Assembly: GCA_958299035.1 (NCBI GenBank)
Contig: CATQJL010000112.1
Coordinates: 16,220,880 to 16,284,879, forward strand
Reading direction: 5' to 3'
Source: Cylicocyclus nassatus
Lineage: Eukaryota; Nematoda; Chromadorea; Rhabditida; Strongylidae
DNA: 64,000 bases
Shown here: positions 34,200 to 47,582 of the stretch, one piece after another
Layout of the letters: every line of letters begins with the position of its first letter
Numbering within the stretch: position 1 is the stretch's first letter
Made by a program: the position numbers and the translations under genes
Notes under the pieces: model-generated
Seen by the model: only the letters and a program-made list of their open reading frames with translations
What the model was told of the DNA's origin: nothing
Databases searched by the model: none

Positions 34200-34685
34200 T
34201 ATAAAGCTGATTGTCTGTTTGTATGCCTGTGTGTCTGTACATATGTTCCGAATAGAAATTTTTATCTCTGAACCGATTCGGACCAAACTTGGCACACATA
34301 CACTTCGGGGCGGGGCGGATGTCATAGGCTACTTTTCGTCGTCGGATGTCAATTTTGTCAATTTTTACCGTTTTTGCAAAGTTTGAGCTATGGGGCCGGA
34401 AGTTGGCACAGGAAGAATCGAGTATGCCGATTACGAATACAATGCCAGTTTTCAAATTTTTCGTTACTTTTATTGATTTTATCGATTTTCTGCAGAGTTT
34501 GACCTACGGGGCTGGAAATTGACAGAGGGGGAGGGGTTAGTGAGCATGCTGATAACTAACACAGCGGGATTAGGGGATTGGCATGTAGAAGTGGGCATAG
34601 GGAAAGGTTGTACAGGGATAGGGATAAGACCTTTATCATAGTGTTTTGACAGGGCCAGGCGGGGCCGGGTAAGCCAGCCAGCTAG
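34196..34685 (+). mobile_element. Helitron-like repeat, copy 4
   Basis: It begins AAAGCTGATTGTCTGTTTGT directly at the right end of the 33514-34199 element and ends with GGCCAGGCGGGGCCGGG then CTAG (34682-34685). It contains about two of the internal units seen in copy 3. Confidence 0.5.
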
Positions 34686-35868
34686 TCGATAGATGAGCTG
34701 CTATCTACGCTAGCAGGCAAGTCACACCTCTGTTCAAAACGATGAGATTCTGTCATTAGCTGCGCCGCTGATAATTGATCTGATAGCTATGGATTTCCGC
34801 CGACAAATATCCAGCCTCCTTTAGCTATGATCAACTATCGAAATATGAGCATTTTGTAATTCTAAGACTTTTCCACAGAGTGGATGGAACTCTGTGAAAA
34901 CTCTCCGCTTAATCTCCATTTATCTTCTTTCACTTTGTTCTCCGTCCTCCCTCCTCCCATTTACTTCAAGTTCTAAAGCTAAGAGCTAAAGCTACGCTCA
35001 GCAGTGCGCACTTGATGCACCTTTTTTCTATTGGGGGCTCCACAAGGTGATATTATATCTGCAGAAGTGTACGAATTTTTTTCGAATTTGTAATATTGAA
35101 GAAATGCGCTTCTTTTCTGAAGCAGATTTTTTGATACTGAACACTTGATTTTGTCCGGCTACTGTAGGTGTACGATGGAGAGCCAGTTCCGCTTTTTGCT
35201 CAAAGCTTTCACATGACGTTACTGTGATTTCACGCTTCTACAAATCCGGTTTTGTGTACCCTCCCCTTCTGATTTTTCATCTAGCCGAGATCGATGAAAA
35301 AAACAGATTACACACAACTTTGCTTCTTTGAAGACCTTTCATTATTTTTGAGATTTATGCTTTATCCTAGCAGTTGCGCGATGTTGAAATGCTTTGTCTT
35401 TGCACTGCTAAACGTTTCGATTACGTTCACATTACGTTCACTAACAAAAAGTGATTGATGAATGTATAAATAAATGTGGTCTTACTGAATTTGGCCTTAC
35501 TAAAGGTTTTACCCATCATTTTTCGTGTACGAGCACCTTTCTCGAGATCATATAGCGTACGAAGCGTCTTACAATAGCGTGACCAACTTTAATTTATGGA
35601 CTGAATCTCTTTAAAATCGACCAAAACCTGATACATTGATCTCATCGCAAGAAAAAACAAAAAGCTGCGGTGGAGATACAAACTACAGCAGCAAAACGAA
35701 AAGAAATTGTCTTAAATACTTGATTTTATTGCACAACTTAAAGAATTTGTTGATAACGAAATTTAGTAATGAGAATGTTTTCGTTGTAATAATATTCCGC
35801 AGAGAAGTGACTAATTAATGATTGATGAAAGAGAGAGACATTCTCAACTTTTTGATTTTTTTACTTTT

Positions 35869-36077
35869 CGGTGAGAATTCAAGTCTAGTGTGGAGCACTT
35901 GCAAAATATTACATAGATTTTTTGGGAGAGTAAGCGAAAATGAAAATAATTGTGAGAATTCCAATGTAGGGTGGAGCACAAAATGAGAATTCCAATGTAG
36001 GGGTGGAGCGCAAAATGAGAATTCCAATGTAGGGTGGAGCACAAAATATTACATAGATCTTTATTGGAAGAGTAAGC
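35869..36077. repeat. Local tandem repeat of GAGAATTCCAATGTAGGGTG
   Basis: A 31-33 base unit (GAGAATTCCAATGTAGGGTG then GAGCACAAAAT) occurs at 35953, 35984 and 36017, with a diverged first copy near 35871. A second motif pair, AAATATTACATAGAT..AGAGTAAGCGAAAATG, brackets the array at 35905 and 36045. It is intergenic. Confidence 0.85.
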
Positions 36078-38086
36078 GAAAATGGAAGTAAGCAACAAAT
36101 TAAGATTTATGCAAATGTGAAAGTGTCAGTTTTCTTGGCAATATTCCGATCATTTTGCTTGTTGGATGCTGAAACAAATAGGGAGCTTGAGAACGTCTTG
36201 GAATTTTTATGGAAATGATATCGGTTTCTTTGAGACATAGATGAATTTTCGGAGAACTAGAAAATTGTAATTACACTCAGTGTGCAAAAAGGCAGTCTCA
36301 GATACGATAATCACAAGTTCAGGAAGTGTTGCAGACATTGTGCTACGGCATCACATATTGATGGCAGTTTTGCGTGTGTTCTCGATAATAAAATCTACTG
36401 TGACCTTTGACGAGTTGATTCTTTGCAGATATTAGTGCTGCCTTTAAATCATTCTGATACTTTTCTTTTTGTGTTTGCTGAATTTCGAGCTCTCAAAGAT
36501 CATTTCGAGCTAGAGTCCTTTCTCCTCTTTTATAACTATAAACAAAAGTTGACTGAAGTATACATTTTTGTTGGTTTTATCTCGTTATTGTAATCTGCGG
36601 TCTGGAAAAGGAATAATGTGCATTATGCTCTCACACTTCCCATACTCAATATACTTTCCGTATTTAGTGCTTTCCGTAAATGTTCATACCTCTGAATCAG
36701 CTCTATTGGCATCAGATAAGGCTTTTGCAACTCAAGATCGTTTTTTATCTCTCCGAGGCAAGTCAGATTTTACAGTTCTTTTAAAGTAAACGAATTTTTT
36801 GTTCGATTCCAAACCTCGTAAGCAACAGTCGGGCAGACAGGTACAATTTATCGAAAGTCCTTCTTCCTCTTTCTGACTGCTATTTCGCGATTTACTTTAC
36901 AGGCTAGCCTTTGTAACAGGAGGCCGAGAGCGCTGGTTGTTGCGTTATCGGCTCGGTACTGTACTTCTCGCCTTTCTCCTGCAAGGCTTGCTAAACCGAG
37001 GAGTATATGAAGCCGCGCAGCGGTGTGCGCTTCTTCGAGTACTTTCGTTTATCAATTGGTACTGGTATAATTGTGCCTTTCAAGGCCTTTAGTAGTTCTC
37101 GCAGACAAATTGTGGATTGAGCAGTTGAGCCTTTGATATTATTCATGTGTTTTGAGATATGAGCTATAGGTGGTTTGTCACCTGTGGAATGGAAAGTAAT
37201 CGCGGAAGTGGAGAGATGGCGCGCCGCCCCGTAAGAGCTTGGGACTTGCGATAGATTCTGTGGAAGAGTCCCGTCATTGGAGATGGTCACCTTGCAGGAA
37301 ACGGCAGCGGGAACGAAGCGACTCGTCCCATGTCCTCCTTGCTTTAAAAGTAGTACTTGATATACATTTTTAGTAGTGTTTGTTTCTTGTTAATGCTGTA
37401 GATAAATGTGATTTAATCTGGTCGCGTTTGTGAATGTTTTACGTATTGCGGGTCAGGAATGTAGTCGAGCGGACGCGCTAGGGAGCGCCTAGTGTGAAAG
37501 CGTAACATTCTGGAGTTTGGGAATTGTGTTATGGGGCGGAGAGCACAGGGAAGGTGCTGAGCACACCGAGCGGCATTAGCTATTTTGATTGCGATATATG
37601 CAAAACTTACATACAGTATTGCCGTATTTCTCAGTTTTATAATGACGAACGGCATGCCGGAATTTTAGCAAGATTTGATGTAATGATTGATTTTAAATCA
37701 GTGTCAATGATAAAAGAATTTGAAAAGACTTTTTGAAGAACATAATAATTGTATCTTTAAAACTTTTATATTTTGAAGTTATACAGATCCTTAATAAACT
37801 CATAAGTTAAATGTTAGCGCTCCTAATCACATAGAAAACAAAGCTAATGGAAGAAGGAAGAAATCTTGCACGAAATGAATATGCCTATCTATCCTCATTC
37901 TAATGAACTTGGGGATTTAAAAAACGGAAACTTCTGGACCGAGCTGATGTATGCTGGTTATTTTCGCCTGTGTCCCCTTTTACGCTAAAAAGCTGTTTTT
38001 AAGCTTGTGAACTGACTCGCACTTACTATCCTTAGATTGATCATAGTTTGCTACTAGCGAAAAAAGTTGAAGTTCAAAGAGTAATA

Positions 38087-38789
38087 GGTACTTTTCCGTT
38101 ATCCGGACCCATTTTTTCAAAAGGCTCTCATTTTATACTTTTTTTAGTCCGAGAATAATTATTTATAGATTCTATGAGGACTGCCTCCTTGCCACGCGTC
38201 ACGAAAAAATTGACATGTTTGGTCCATTTTGACATGTTTTTTTTCGAAATCATTTCCAGTGAGATAAAAGAGAATTTGTGATCATTTTAAAGCTGTTTAA
38301 GTGTTTTACATAAGCACAAAACAATCATGAACCTACTCTAGAAACTCTCTCTTGCTTTTAGCAGTGATTCAAAAATTATTTCTCTCAAAACCGTTTTCGT
38401 TATTTAATTTTTGCGAATTTAGCCGAAAAGACTGTAAATGATAGCTTGAAGTTCCTTGCTGCTGCTCATTTCGTCTTTTAAATGACGGAATCCTAGCGCA
38501 TTTATTACCCTCAGCAAGTCTAATCTGCGATGATAGTATGTTGTGATTATCATGACAATGTTCACTTTGAAACTGTTTGAACGAAATGAGGTCAAATTAT
38601 TTGAAAAACAGATTGAACTTACATCGCAAGGTAGGGTAACACAAACACCTGTTAAACATGTAGATGACATTTTTTTGACACGTGGCAGAAGGTTGACACT
38701 CCTTTCTGCGAAGCTGGGACAAAATATGGTACAAGGATAGAAGCAATATCTTTCTTTGAAAAATTGGGTCCGGATAACGGAAAAGTACC
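38087..38789. mobile_element. Hairpin element (GGTACTTTTCCGTTATCCGG ends)
   Basis: The end GGTACTTTTCCGTTATCCGG at 38087 is exactly inverted at 38770-38789. Further inverted blocks inside (for example CACGCGTCACGAAAAAA against TTTTTTTGACACGTGGC) indicate long arms. It is non-coding. Confidence 0.7.
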
Positions 38790-39790
38790 GAATAATATAC
38801 AGATATCCTTTTGTATTATAGCAAAATCAAATTGACAAACCCTACATAATGAAGAAAGTGTTACCAAAAAAAATTTGTCAATATGTTTTTGAAGCTGAAT
38901 GTGCTTGAGAAAGTAAATATTGCCATTTAAACGTTTTGTAGGCGTTCTACGATGTGTCCCTGGAGGCTATGCTCATTCAAAGGTAACACTGTAACCTAAA
39001 TTCGCAAATAGCTGTGACACTGTATCGGCACTTTAAGGTTTAAACTTAATCAATAGGGTAACGGATTTAAGATCTCGACTTTTGATCTCTTTGAACATAA
39101 AATGTTGTTAGTAACCGGATAGGAAAACAATAACGGAAATAGCGACTTGTGCAACTGCAGCATGAGGACAAAAGTGAATGTATAGTTTCCGGGAGAAAAG
39201 CAGAGTGGTTAAAAACATGACTTGGTCATTGAAATTTACGACCATAGTGAAGTAATCTTGAGTGAATCAAAGAAGAAATGGTAAAAATTTAGCGAACAAT
39301 CTCGACAAGAAAAGCATGACAAAAGAAGCTAAAAACTCGTCTTAGGTCAGAGGACTAGCAGAGAATGTGTCGTTCGATCGACGCACACCACACTTACAAA
39401 GCGAGACGGCAATTAGCAAAGAAATAAGCATTTCAAAATAAAGATTCGATTGATTGTTTGGCTAAAAAACAGAAATCGAAATTTGAGAAAACCATAGTCA
39501 AATGTACGAGGCTACTTATAGAGAAGGTTGAAGGTATTCGACCCTCCCATCTACCTCTCCCCCTCCCTATCCTACTGCTTATCACGATCACATCGCCGTT
39601 GTATCATATTTGTCACACTTTTTATTGCTTATAAAAAGGGCCAAGAGATGATTGAAGTCTGGGAGCCTGCGGTTTTTCGCATGTCCGTTTGACGGTTGCC
39701 CATCCTTCCCTTTTTGTATGGTTTCCAAGCATTTCGTCATTCTTCATGCTTTGCTTCTCCTGCGCTATGTCGCGCCCGTGCTAAAAAGCG

Positions 39791-39932
39791 GCCGTATTCA
39801 TCATTGATACCTTAAGGTAAATCCTACTTCCAGGTAGTTTTATCGCTCATTATCAGTGATAAAAACTATGTGATAATGAGTGATTGACTACCTGAAAGTA
39901 GGCTTTTCCTCAAGTATCAATGATGAATACGG
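39791..39932. repeat. Hairpin MITE-like palindrome, ~65-bp arms
   Basis: GCCGTATTCATCATTGATAC (left) pairs with GTATCAATGATGAATACGGC (right). The arms continue inwards with few mismatches (CTACTTCCAGGTAGT / ACTACCTGAAAGTAG; GCTCATTATCA / TGATAATGAGT). Confidence 0.85.
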
Positions 39933-42420
39933 CTTCTGGACATATGTACGTACACGGTCCTTAGTCTGTTGAGCTCTCAAATCCAATGCTTGAATTCGAG
40001 GGAGGGCTTTTTCGATATCCCAGAATAATTGGGTCCTCAAAGCCGTGAAACGAAGTTGATGCCTCTTCTACAACTATCAAATTATTTAGATGAGCAATCT
40101 CAATACGTACAGCTGAAAGGGAGAAGTCAGAAAATTAGTGGTTGCCATTATTGAATGTGCGAGTCACTATCACTTTTGGTGGCACGCCATAAACTTTCGG
40201 TTCACCCGCAATAGCCAAGCTGTTATTGAAACCATGTTTTAAACTGCTTCTCATCTCTACTGCGGTCCGAAAGAAAGAGCAGAATTGATAGCGCTTGCCC
40301 GTAATACAGCGGCTTCCAATGGATATGGATAGCTGCCGGAAGAGCAAAGAGGAGTCCTCAAGATCGCGCACCAGCAAATGTCCTTCATATTGCCATAAAG
40401 TTTACATTTTATGTCCCATATATATAAACAAGCGAGCGTATCACTGCTAAAGTGTTTGAGAAGAGTAGGATTCAAAAAATGTGCTCATGTTTATGGAAGC
40501 TTGAAGACCATTTTAGTTCGCAGTCGCTTGTATGATCGCTCTCAATTGCATAATGTGCCCTGCAAGCAGAGAAGCGAGTGGCAAGTGGAGTCATCTTCTC
40601 AATCTCATGCGATTTGCGATGAATACACAAGTGAAATAGTGCCGCCACCTTGTAAGGGCTCTGCATGATTGCGAGAGTTGGTGAATCTGGCGGCGGCCAT
40701 TGCTTAAGTAAGATGCTACAAGGCCTCAAACTACCCAAACAATCTCGAACTTTTTGAATCTCGCCTAGCTAGAAGCAAACATCTGGTACGAAAAACATCT
40801 GAATACAGAAAGATAACTGAGGAAGCTCAACGCAGTACGATGCACGCAAGCTCACCGACTCGCGCGATCACGCGATGCCTATACCTGAGGAAGAGCTTTT
40901 GGACGACAGATATAAAGCACGTACATTGACACCCCTAAGCCTACAGAGTACTGCAACATGCAGGATTGGCTGCGAAATATGAGTGCATACACAATCACGT
41001 TTCAAAGCGTTCAAGATTTGTACCAGATACCCACTAGTGCAACCAAGTAATCACGCATGAGCTCTCGCCCAACTCCAGCTTTCTCTAGCAGACGAAGCGG
41101 GGTAGAGGGACGAACGCCTCAATTAGGCATCGCTCCCGGGGACTGCTGGTCCTTTCGTCCTACTGTTGTGCATCGTGTTGGGACCAGTGGTCCGCGGAGG
41201 CGGTGCTTAAATGAGATGTTCGTTCCTCCACCCGCCGAAGTGACCTCTAACTTCCCTGTAGCATAGGATATCGGCGTAACTCAGAGGACACGTGCTTGTC
41301 GTGTAACTGAGTTAGTGATCAAGAACAAGGTTGGGTATTTCATCCGTTCAGCTGTGAAGATACTTGTTCGAGTCGGCTGCAGTTCACATTGTTCCGTAAA
41401 GGTTGTGACGAAGGCAATCTGCCGATATGTTAGCCGTGGGTGTAGGACGATTCGCACAACTGTTATGCTTTCCACATAGGACCACCGCCGCGCGCGATAC
41501 ATCCTGCGGCGGCTTCCCTGAGCAAAGCAAGGGGAGGGAAGGTTTGCGGCATGCGTTTTTATATGGAAGCAACAGCATGAAGAGAGTGAGCCCAATGTGT
41601 ATTTGCATATTGTGCGCCAACCATAAGACGCATTAGCGCATTCAATCGTACATCCAGACTAATTCTCAATTCATGTAAGGACAGATAATGCGAGTAGACA
41701 AATGGTTGACAGCATGATAAGTGATTATCAAAACATCGAGCGCAATCATTATGAATGTCGCTAAGAGTATAATCATCTTGCGTCTACGAAGAATTACTAA
41801 TTAAGCTTACGAATTGGAACTAGTTTTTTGTAGAATTACAAAAATGCGTGACGTGTTCAGACAAGTCAAAATCAGGGTGGCGCTTGAGAAGGCTCGTACG
41901 AAAAGACCGTCTCCCGTTAGCCGTAGATTGAACAAATCGAATATCAATCTCGTGTATGGCTCAACAAGAAAGAAAGCATCACTGTCATGACCAGTTGAAC
42001 TCTGAATTACTGACTTCATAGTATAGACGAAAACTTAAACTTTTTAAAATTTTCACAAAGATGCGCGGCAAGGCATGCATTTTTGGGCTCTTTGTTTCAA
42101 AAATTTGTTTTCTAATGGTATTTGATGTAAATATGTTGATTAAGATGGGAATAAGGGCTGATTAAACGGGAGAAAATGCAGTTGATGCGACCGCTTGAAT
42201 AAGGAAATTTGCTGTTTTTAATCTTGCAAAATCATAGCAAGCGTTTCCATCTTTTTGTTCACAATGCTTATGACATTCTTGCTGACGCCTCATTGCTGTT
42301 TGTAGCACAACTTTTTATAACGCTTTTAGCTGGTACGACTCTCGAATAATAAGCAGAAACAGGCTTCAAATGGCGTTGCAACGCATTCTGCAATATTTCT
42401 TGACGTAGAATGAAGGGAGC

Positions 42421-43835
42421 GATGGGGGAGGGGGAGGGGGTATCAGAGTATATTTGGAGACATCGTTTTGTGTCAAAATTTCAGTGACAAACATCAATAA
42501 AAGACAGATTTGTTAACTTCTGGACAAAATGGCCCTTAGGCACAAATGTGACCATAATTGTTCTGCACAAATTTGCTAGTGTAGGCCGATTTGCACTACC
42601 GCAATGCTGCGAGAGCATACCCATGCAGGACCGCAGTCTGCGCGACAATATGGCGTTGTTTACTGTAGTGCAAAGCGGTCGTCTCCATAAAACTACTCTT
42701 TTTGTAAACTTTCATTAGGAAACTTTGGAGATTCAGTAGGAAGTAAGAAGAAAGAACATAGTTTTTCTTTTGGGAGGACGATGAACAATTGAATTTTATA
42801 TTTTTGAGACGATGAACAATTAAATTTTATATTTTTGAGAGATAGACACATTCGATAAATAAATGGATGAATAAGTAAATCTAAAGTCAGAAATCGGAAT
42901 AAAAAAATATCGATAATGTAAAACGGACAAGATAACACACAACGCGTAGAAGCCACCCGTTAGTGGCAGAATCGAAATTGGAGGAAACGATTGCCGAATG
43001 GCAAATTAGTGGGTTGAACCGGATTGTGTGTGTGTGGGTAAATGTGGGTAAAATGGAGCCACTTAGAGCTGCATTCGAAAAAAAGCGCATCTATGGAAAG
43101 AAAGCATTCATCGTTTGGGGGCGAAATGAGGCGTTAACTGCGCTGGGTATTCTTCGGTCGTTTTTTTTTCAACATGGAATCGGCACAAAAATAGACGGTA
43201 AGAGAGTCTACTATTGACTGGAAAAGTACTCTTACTACACCATTACTCCACTTTAAACAACAAACACGTCAAGGAAAGGGGGTAGAAGAAAATGGCATGG
43301 CCATGGAGAACGTCGGGTGTGACCTTTGCGGTTAGAGGAGGCGGGAGGGGGGGGGGGGGGAAGCGTGAACGATGACGAGAGGGGCACACATACTTGAACA
43401 GAACGGGACGAACGACAGTTGAAATCGTCCCTCCCATTGGGAACAAAGCCAAGGACCGCTTTTGGCGTTTTTCATGTTAAAATTGCATGGGAAGGATACT
43501 GTGACTGAATATGGCGATGGCGAGGCCCCGCCGAGGTGAACGGGGGGTGAACGGGGTCGTGCTTACGGGGGAGAACATGAACAGCTATGATAGCGAATAG
43601 CTAGCTATATGTTGCTGCGTATACGAGTTGATTTAGCGGTTAGCCAGCCCCCTCCACCCCCTTTCAACCCCCCCCCCCCCTCCCCGCGCATATCGCGTTC
43701 GGATACGATATGAATCTTTGCAGATACCGGATGGGGTGAATACAAGCGAAAGTCGGGTTTTGCCACGAACGGCTGACAAACATCGCCCCGCGCTCACCTT
43801 AACCCTGTTCTTCCTTCCCTCCCCCCCCCCCCCCC
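42421..43835. other. Cluster of long G/C homopolymer tracts
   Basis: Tracts include G-runs at 42422-42440, a run of 14 or so G near 43348-43361, C-runs near 43668-43684 and a run of about 17 C near 43819-43836. They alternate strand and could form G-quadruplex or i-motif structures. No gene is recognised beside them. They may also be assembly-fragile. Confidence 0.6.
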
Positions 43836-44301
43836 GCCACCCCCTTGGTCATAATTCTTCCTTTCGCGTAGGGAATGCCATCCCAGAACTTCCTGATGTG
43901 TTGCTTTGTGTATGTATGCGTTGACCACACACACCAGTTATGTGATCAAATGTGTTGTTAGAGCGATGACCGGTTGATGTTCGCTCTAGGGTGGTGAAAG
44001 CAAACAGGTATTAGCCATTTAGCCATTGCTAATAATGACTTTTTTCCCCCACACAAGCATACGAGTTCAAACATTCGCATCACTGCACCCAAAATCGAAT
44101 TAATCTTTTCGTTGAAGAAGGAAGAAGCATAGATCAAACCTTGAGATCAATCCTGACCCCCTTCAAAAACTGAAGAGAGGACTTTTTTGGAGAATTGTAC
44201 GGCGGTACAGAGTCATGTTGTTCATAAGCCTTTCACCAAAAAAATCGTTCTAAGTACGTTTGATGTTTCCGCTTATGTTACATATTTCTGTAACATATAA
44301 T

Positions 44302-44630
44302 CAGTGGCAGTCCCAGGATTTCGGACCGAGGGGGGCGGGGACAAAAAATATTTCTGGTAAAGGTACGCGGCTTGCGCCACGCTCTCCAAAAGAATTCTGA
44401 GACCCTTCCCAAAATTTTTGTGGGCCCATGACTCGAAAATATATTAGAAAAGGGGGCGTGGTTGCCGCCACGCGCCGAAAAAAAAATTTCTACAAGGCTA
44501 ATTTAAATTATTAAAAATTTTTGAAAAATACTTTAATTATTTACAAGTATAAACAAGTCACTTCCACATTTTTTCAACCCATATAATTAACTTTCAAAAA
44601 TTCCGCGACCCATTCTCGGGTGAGGGGGCA
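44302..44630. mobile_element. hAT-type MITE (CAGTGG..CCCAGGATTTCGG family), copy 3
   Basis: The left end CAGTGGCAGTCCCAGGATTT and the interior (GGGGGCGTGG, ATTTACAAGTATAAACAAGTC) match copies at 2067 and 24404. The right end is degraded and no 8-bp duplication is visible, so the boundary is approximate. Confidence 0.7.
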
Positions 44631-46689
44631 ATGTATCAAATAAATTACCTATCATCTATTGTAATATGTGAATATTTTATTTACTTAGTATTACTTGTGA
44701 AAAAAACCTGAAAATCATAAATGTTTTATCAGTACGAGCTTGTACGTACAGTCAAATCTCTAATCGAGTTTTATTGATTTTCTACATTTCTAGCGATCAA
44801 AATATGAAAAAGAACGATTTGCATGTTTCATTTTATTGTAACATGTAAGGTTTTATTTATCTACTATGGTTTACTTGTAAAAAAACAAGAAAATCATAGC
44901 TATTCGATCAGTACGTTTTTCTTAATTGATACCACAACAAACCTCAAAATCTTCTTGGTCCTTCTAGCTTTTTTTGCGTTCAAAATATGATAAAGTACGC
45001 TTTGCCTGTCAGTTTATTAGGATCAGTCACAGCAATATGCCAAGAAAGATCTGCATAGAGAGCTTTCAAGAAGTGTCATCTTCTTAAACGACCGAATCTG
45101 ACAAGTTTTTGAAACCAGTTTTGAGATTTTTTGAATATCATATTTTGGTGCGAGACTCATGGGTTGATTTCATACATGATTATGCCATTGTGTTCCTTTA
45201 TATCATAATGATTTTACGTTGAAATTTTACACATTTTGGACTACGTTCTACAAACTTTTTCAGGAAAATCGGACCTGCTTCTCAAAAACATTGCCTCAGA
45301 CCAATACGAGAGCTGAGCGCTCGAAAATCTCATCGTTCTCGTTTTTGCGCCAACATCAAATGGAAATCATTTCCATATTTTCAATTTATACCTGACATGT
45401 AGAAATATCTATTTTTTAGCTCTTATTTTGGAAAAATTTGGTTGTCAATGCCTTTTGACTTTTGTGTGATTGCCACTGTTTTCTTTTGTTAACAAAAAGA
45501 AAAAGAATCACGATTGCCTTCATTCTTGCAGAACTCATGAAGAGTTTTTACTTGGTGTTACAGCTCATTTGGAGTTGACAGCTTCTGTTTCTATCCCAGT
45601 AACGGTGCCGAGAATTTGCACAGTTTTTAGCTCTGAAATTTGATAAATCGTGACCATTTCAAGTGATTGCTTTACTGTGATAGAAGTTGCAGTCCAATAG
45701 CATGAAAGTTAAGACTGGTAAATCGGTTTATTGAGAATGCATCTTATTGGCAAGGATTTCGTGAAGTAGTGCGTCTATCAAGAAAAGTTTTTTATTTTAA
45801 TATTTGTGAATCATCATCGGTGTTCTACGCCATCTTCGATGGATTAAATGACTATGCAAGAATAACACGATTAGCATCTTTTCAGAACAATCAACGCAAA
45901 GCTTAACTAGGAGAATCATTGGAAAGAAGAAATTCTTCTCTTTCTGAAGCCTTTGAAGATAAATCCGTGAATAAGGAACAGATGCAACGACTTTTGGGGC
46001 AGTGAAGAGTTTTTCTAAAAATGAGCCTGAGTAATCGCTGACAATCTTTGAAAATTTCTCACCATCAGCGAAAGTTTTAGCACGCGGAAGCACTACTATA
46101 ACAGTTTCTAAAAATTACTTATTAAGAAAACTGTAATTATCATCCAGGGGAGGCGATGTGGGTTCCCCCAAATAGGAAAGAAATTTCTCGTTTTCGTACG
46201 TATCTGAAGCTTTTAATTAAGCAATCAGTCTATGAATCAGACCCTTTCAGAAGATTCTTTCTTTTAGATGGCGTCCTTGATTTCTGGACTATGAAGAGCG
46301 GATGCTTGTGTGTTTGTCACTACCCAGCATTTTACACCTATCTTCTTTGGCCTGTGTAGTTCAAGAATCCATACATGGTATCCACTATGATCTTGTCAAC
46401 AATAACAACAACGTTCAGAAAGTGACAGGATGGTGCAGTGCCAAGAGGCGCTGTCATTGTTCGGTTTGTAAATGGTTCGACGACCGTCTCACAACTAATG
46501 ATTTGCCAAAGAACATTTTATCCCATCAACAGCATCAGAGCAAATGGCCCATAACAAGTTGAAAAAAGTCCAGGAGCAGTCGATAGGTACCTCGAACTTG
46601 GGTAACTAAATCAAAAAACCAAGTAGTTACTTATCATTAACAAACAATCTGTAATCCTTTGGAATGATTAGAAAGAACTTCACAATTGC

Positions 46690-46757
46690 AAGTTGTCGTG
46701 GATAGCGCAGTGGTAAATCACTCGGTTGAAAATCAGCAAGCTGGAAGTTCAGGTACC
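46690..46757 (+). other. Degenerate tRNA-like sequence
   Basis: It has an A-box-like TAGCGCAGTGGTAAATCAC, then a TTGAAAA loop candidate (GAA if read as an anticodon), then a poor B box (GTTCAGGTACC). The stems are broken, so it is a tRNA relic or SINE head rather than a functional tRNA. Confidence 0.4.
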
Positions 46758-47315
46758 AGCAGGTGCACAGTGATTTGCGCTGAAGGTTGTTTCACCTATC
46801 CAGGAATTTTGCAGTTAATATTTGTCACTGCAAAAATAATTTCTCCGTTATTTACAAAGGAGCGCTAACCGTGTGAGATACGGAACAACAAAATGGGGCA
46901 CTAGATCAGAAGGTAAGCGACCACGAGTCGCACGTGCGAGCACTGGGGCTGAAAGAAAAGGGAGGACACCAAGGAGCAACGCGAAAAGGCGGGGGGAAAG
47001 GGGAGAACGGGGGCACAGGGGCAGAGGAGAGGAACAACCATGGAAGCACGGAGACGACCCCGAAGAGGAACAAAGGAAAGAGGGGGAAAGGAGCGAGAAA
47101 TGGCAAGTGAAGCAAGAAAGTCAACAATCCGAAGGAAGGACATTACTATTATTCCACTGAAAAAATCAAGTGAAAATTGGCAAAACCCGAAGCGCTACCC
47201 CAGTGGAATCCAAGTAAAATCCACCCGGAATTTCTGAACCTCCTGCAACGACCTCCGACGTTACAGCATTGCCTAGAGCACAATTCTTCATATTCTACAC
47301 AATCAACCGACATTG

Positions 47316-47390
47316 CCGGAAGTCGATCCAGGGCCCATTTACTTGGAAGTCCACTGCTCTACCCACTCGACCATGCAACCATCGTTTTAA
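47316..47390 (-). other. Degenerate tRNA-like sequence
   Basis: The minus strand shows an A-box-like TGGTCGAGTGGGTAGAGC and a B-box-like GGATCGACTTCC at normal spacing, but no convincing anticodon stem. Confidence 0.4.
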
Positions 47391-47447
47391 TGGTACCTTT
47401 CTGAACGTTAAATGGCCCCGATAAGAATGACGAGTTCAAGATTTTTT

Positions 47448-47520
47448 TGGTGTACTAGGATTCGAACCACACTTTACTTTTTTCAGGTCTTCCGTGATAC
47501 CCATTGGACTATCCCTTCAC
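47448..47520 (-). other. Degenerate tRNA-like sequence
   Basis: The minus strand has TAGTCCAATGGGTATCAC (A box) and the perfect B box GGTTCGAATCC about 40 bases later, with incomplete stems. Confidence 0.45.
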
Positions 47521-47582
47521 TTTTGTGTAAGCATTTGGAAGGTTACACATTGATAGAAGAAATATCTCATTGGATCAAAATC

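Noticed and set aside
35953..36050. Possible CRISPR-like array
   Set aside because: The repeats are contiguous tandem units without unique spacers, in a eukaryotic genome.
36991..37290. 99-codon minus-strand frame with balanced composition
   Set aside because: It starts with GTG, has no adjacent splice partner in phase, no signal peptide and no recognisable motif; kept only as a note in the gene-poor interval.
41057..41266. GC-rich plus-strand frame (..GIAPGDCWSFRPTVVHRV..), first suspected as rDNA
   Set aside because: It does not match rRNA sequence I know, and no exon structure surrounds it.
42963..43217. 84-codon plus-strand frame
   Set aside because: No splice sites in phase, no homology, ends in low-complexity T-run sequence.
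46873..47160. 95-codon plus-strand frame, very basic (R/E/G-rich)
   Set aside because: It arises from purine-biased sequence (GA-rich with G runs), has no splice context or homology, and overlapping frames on the other strand are equally open.
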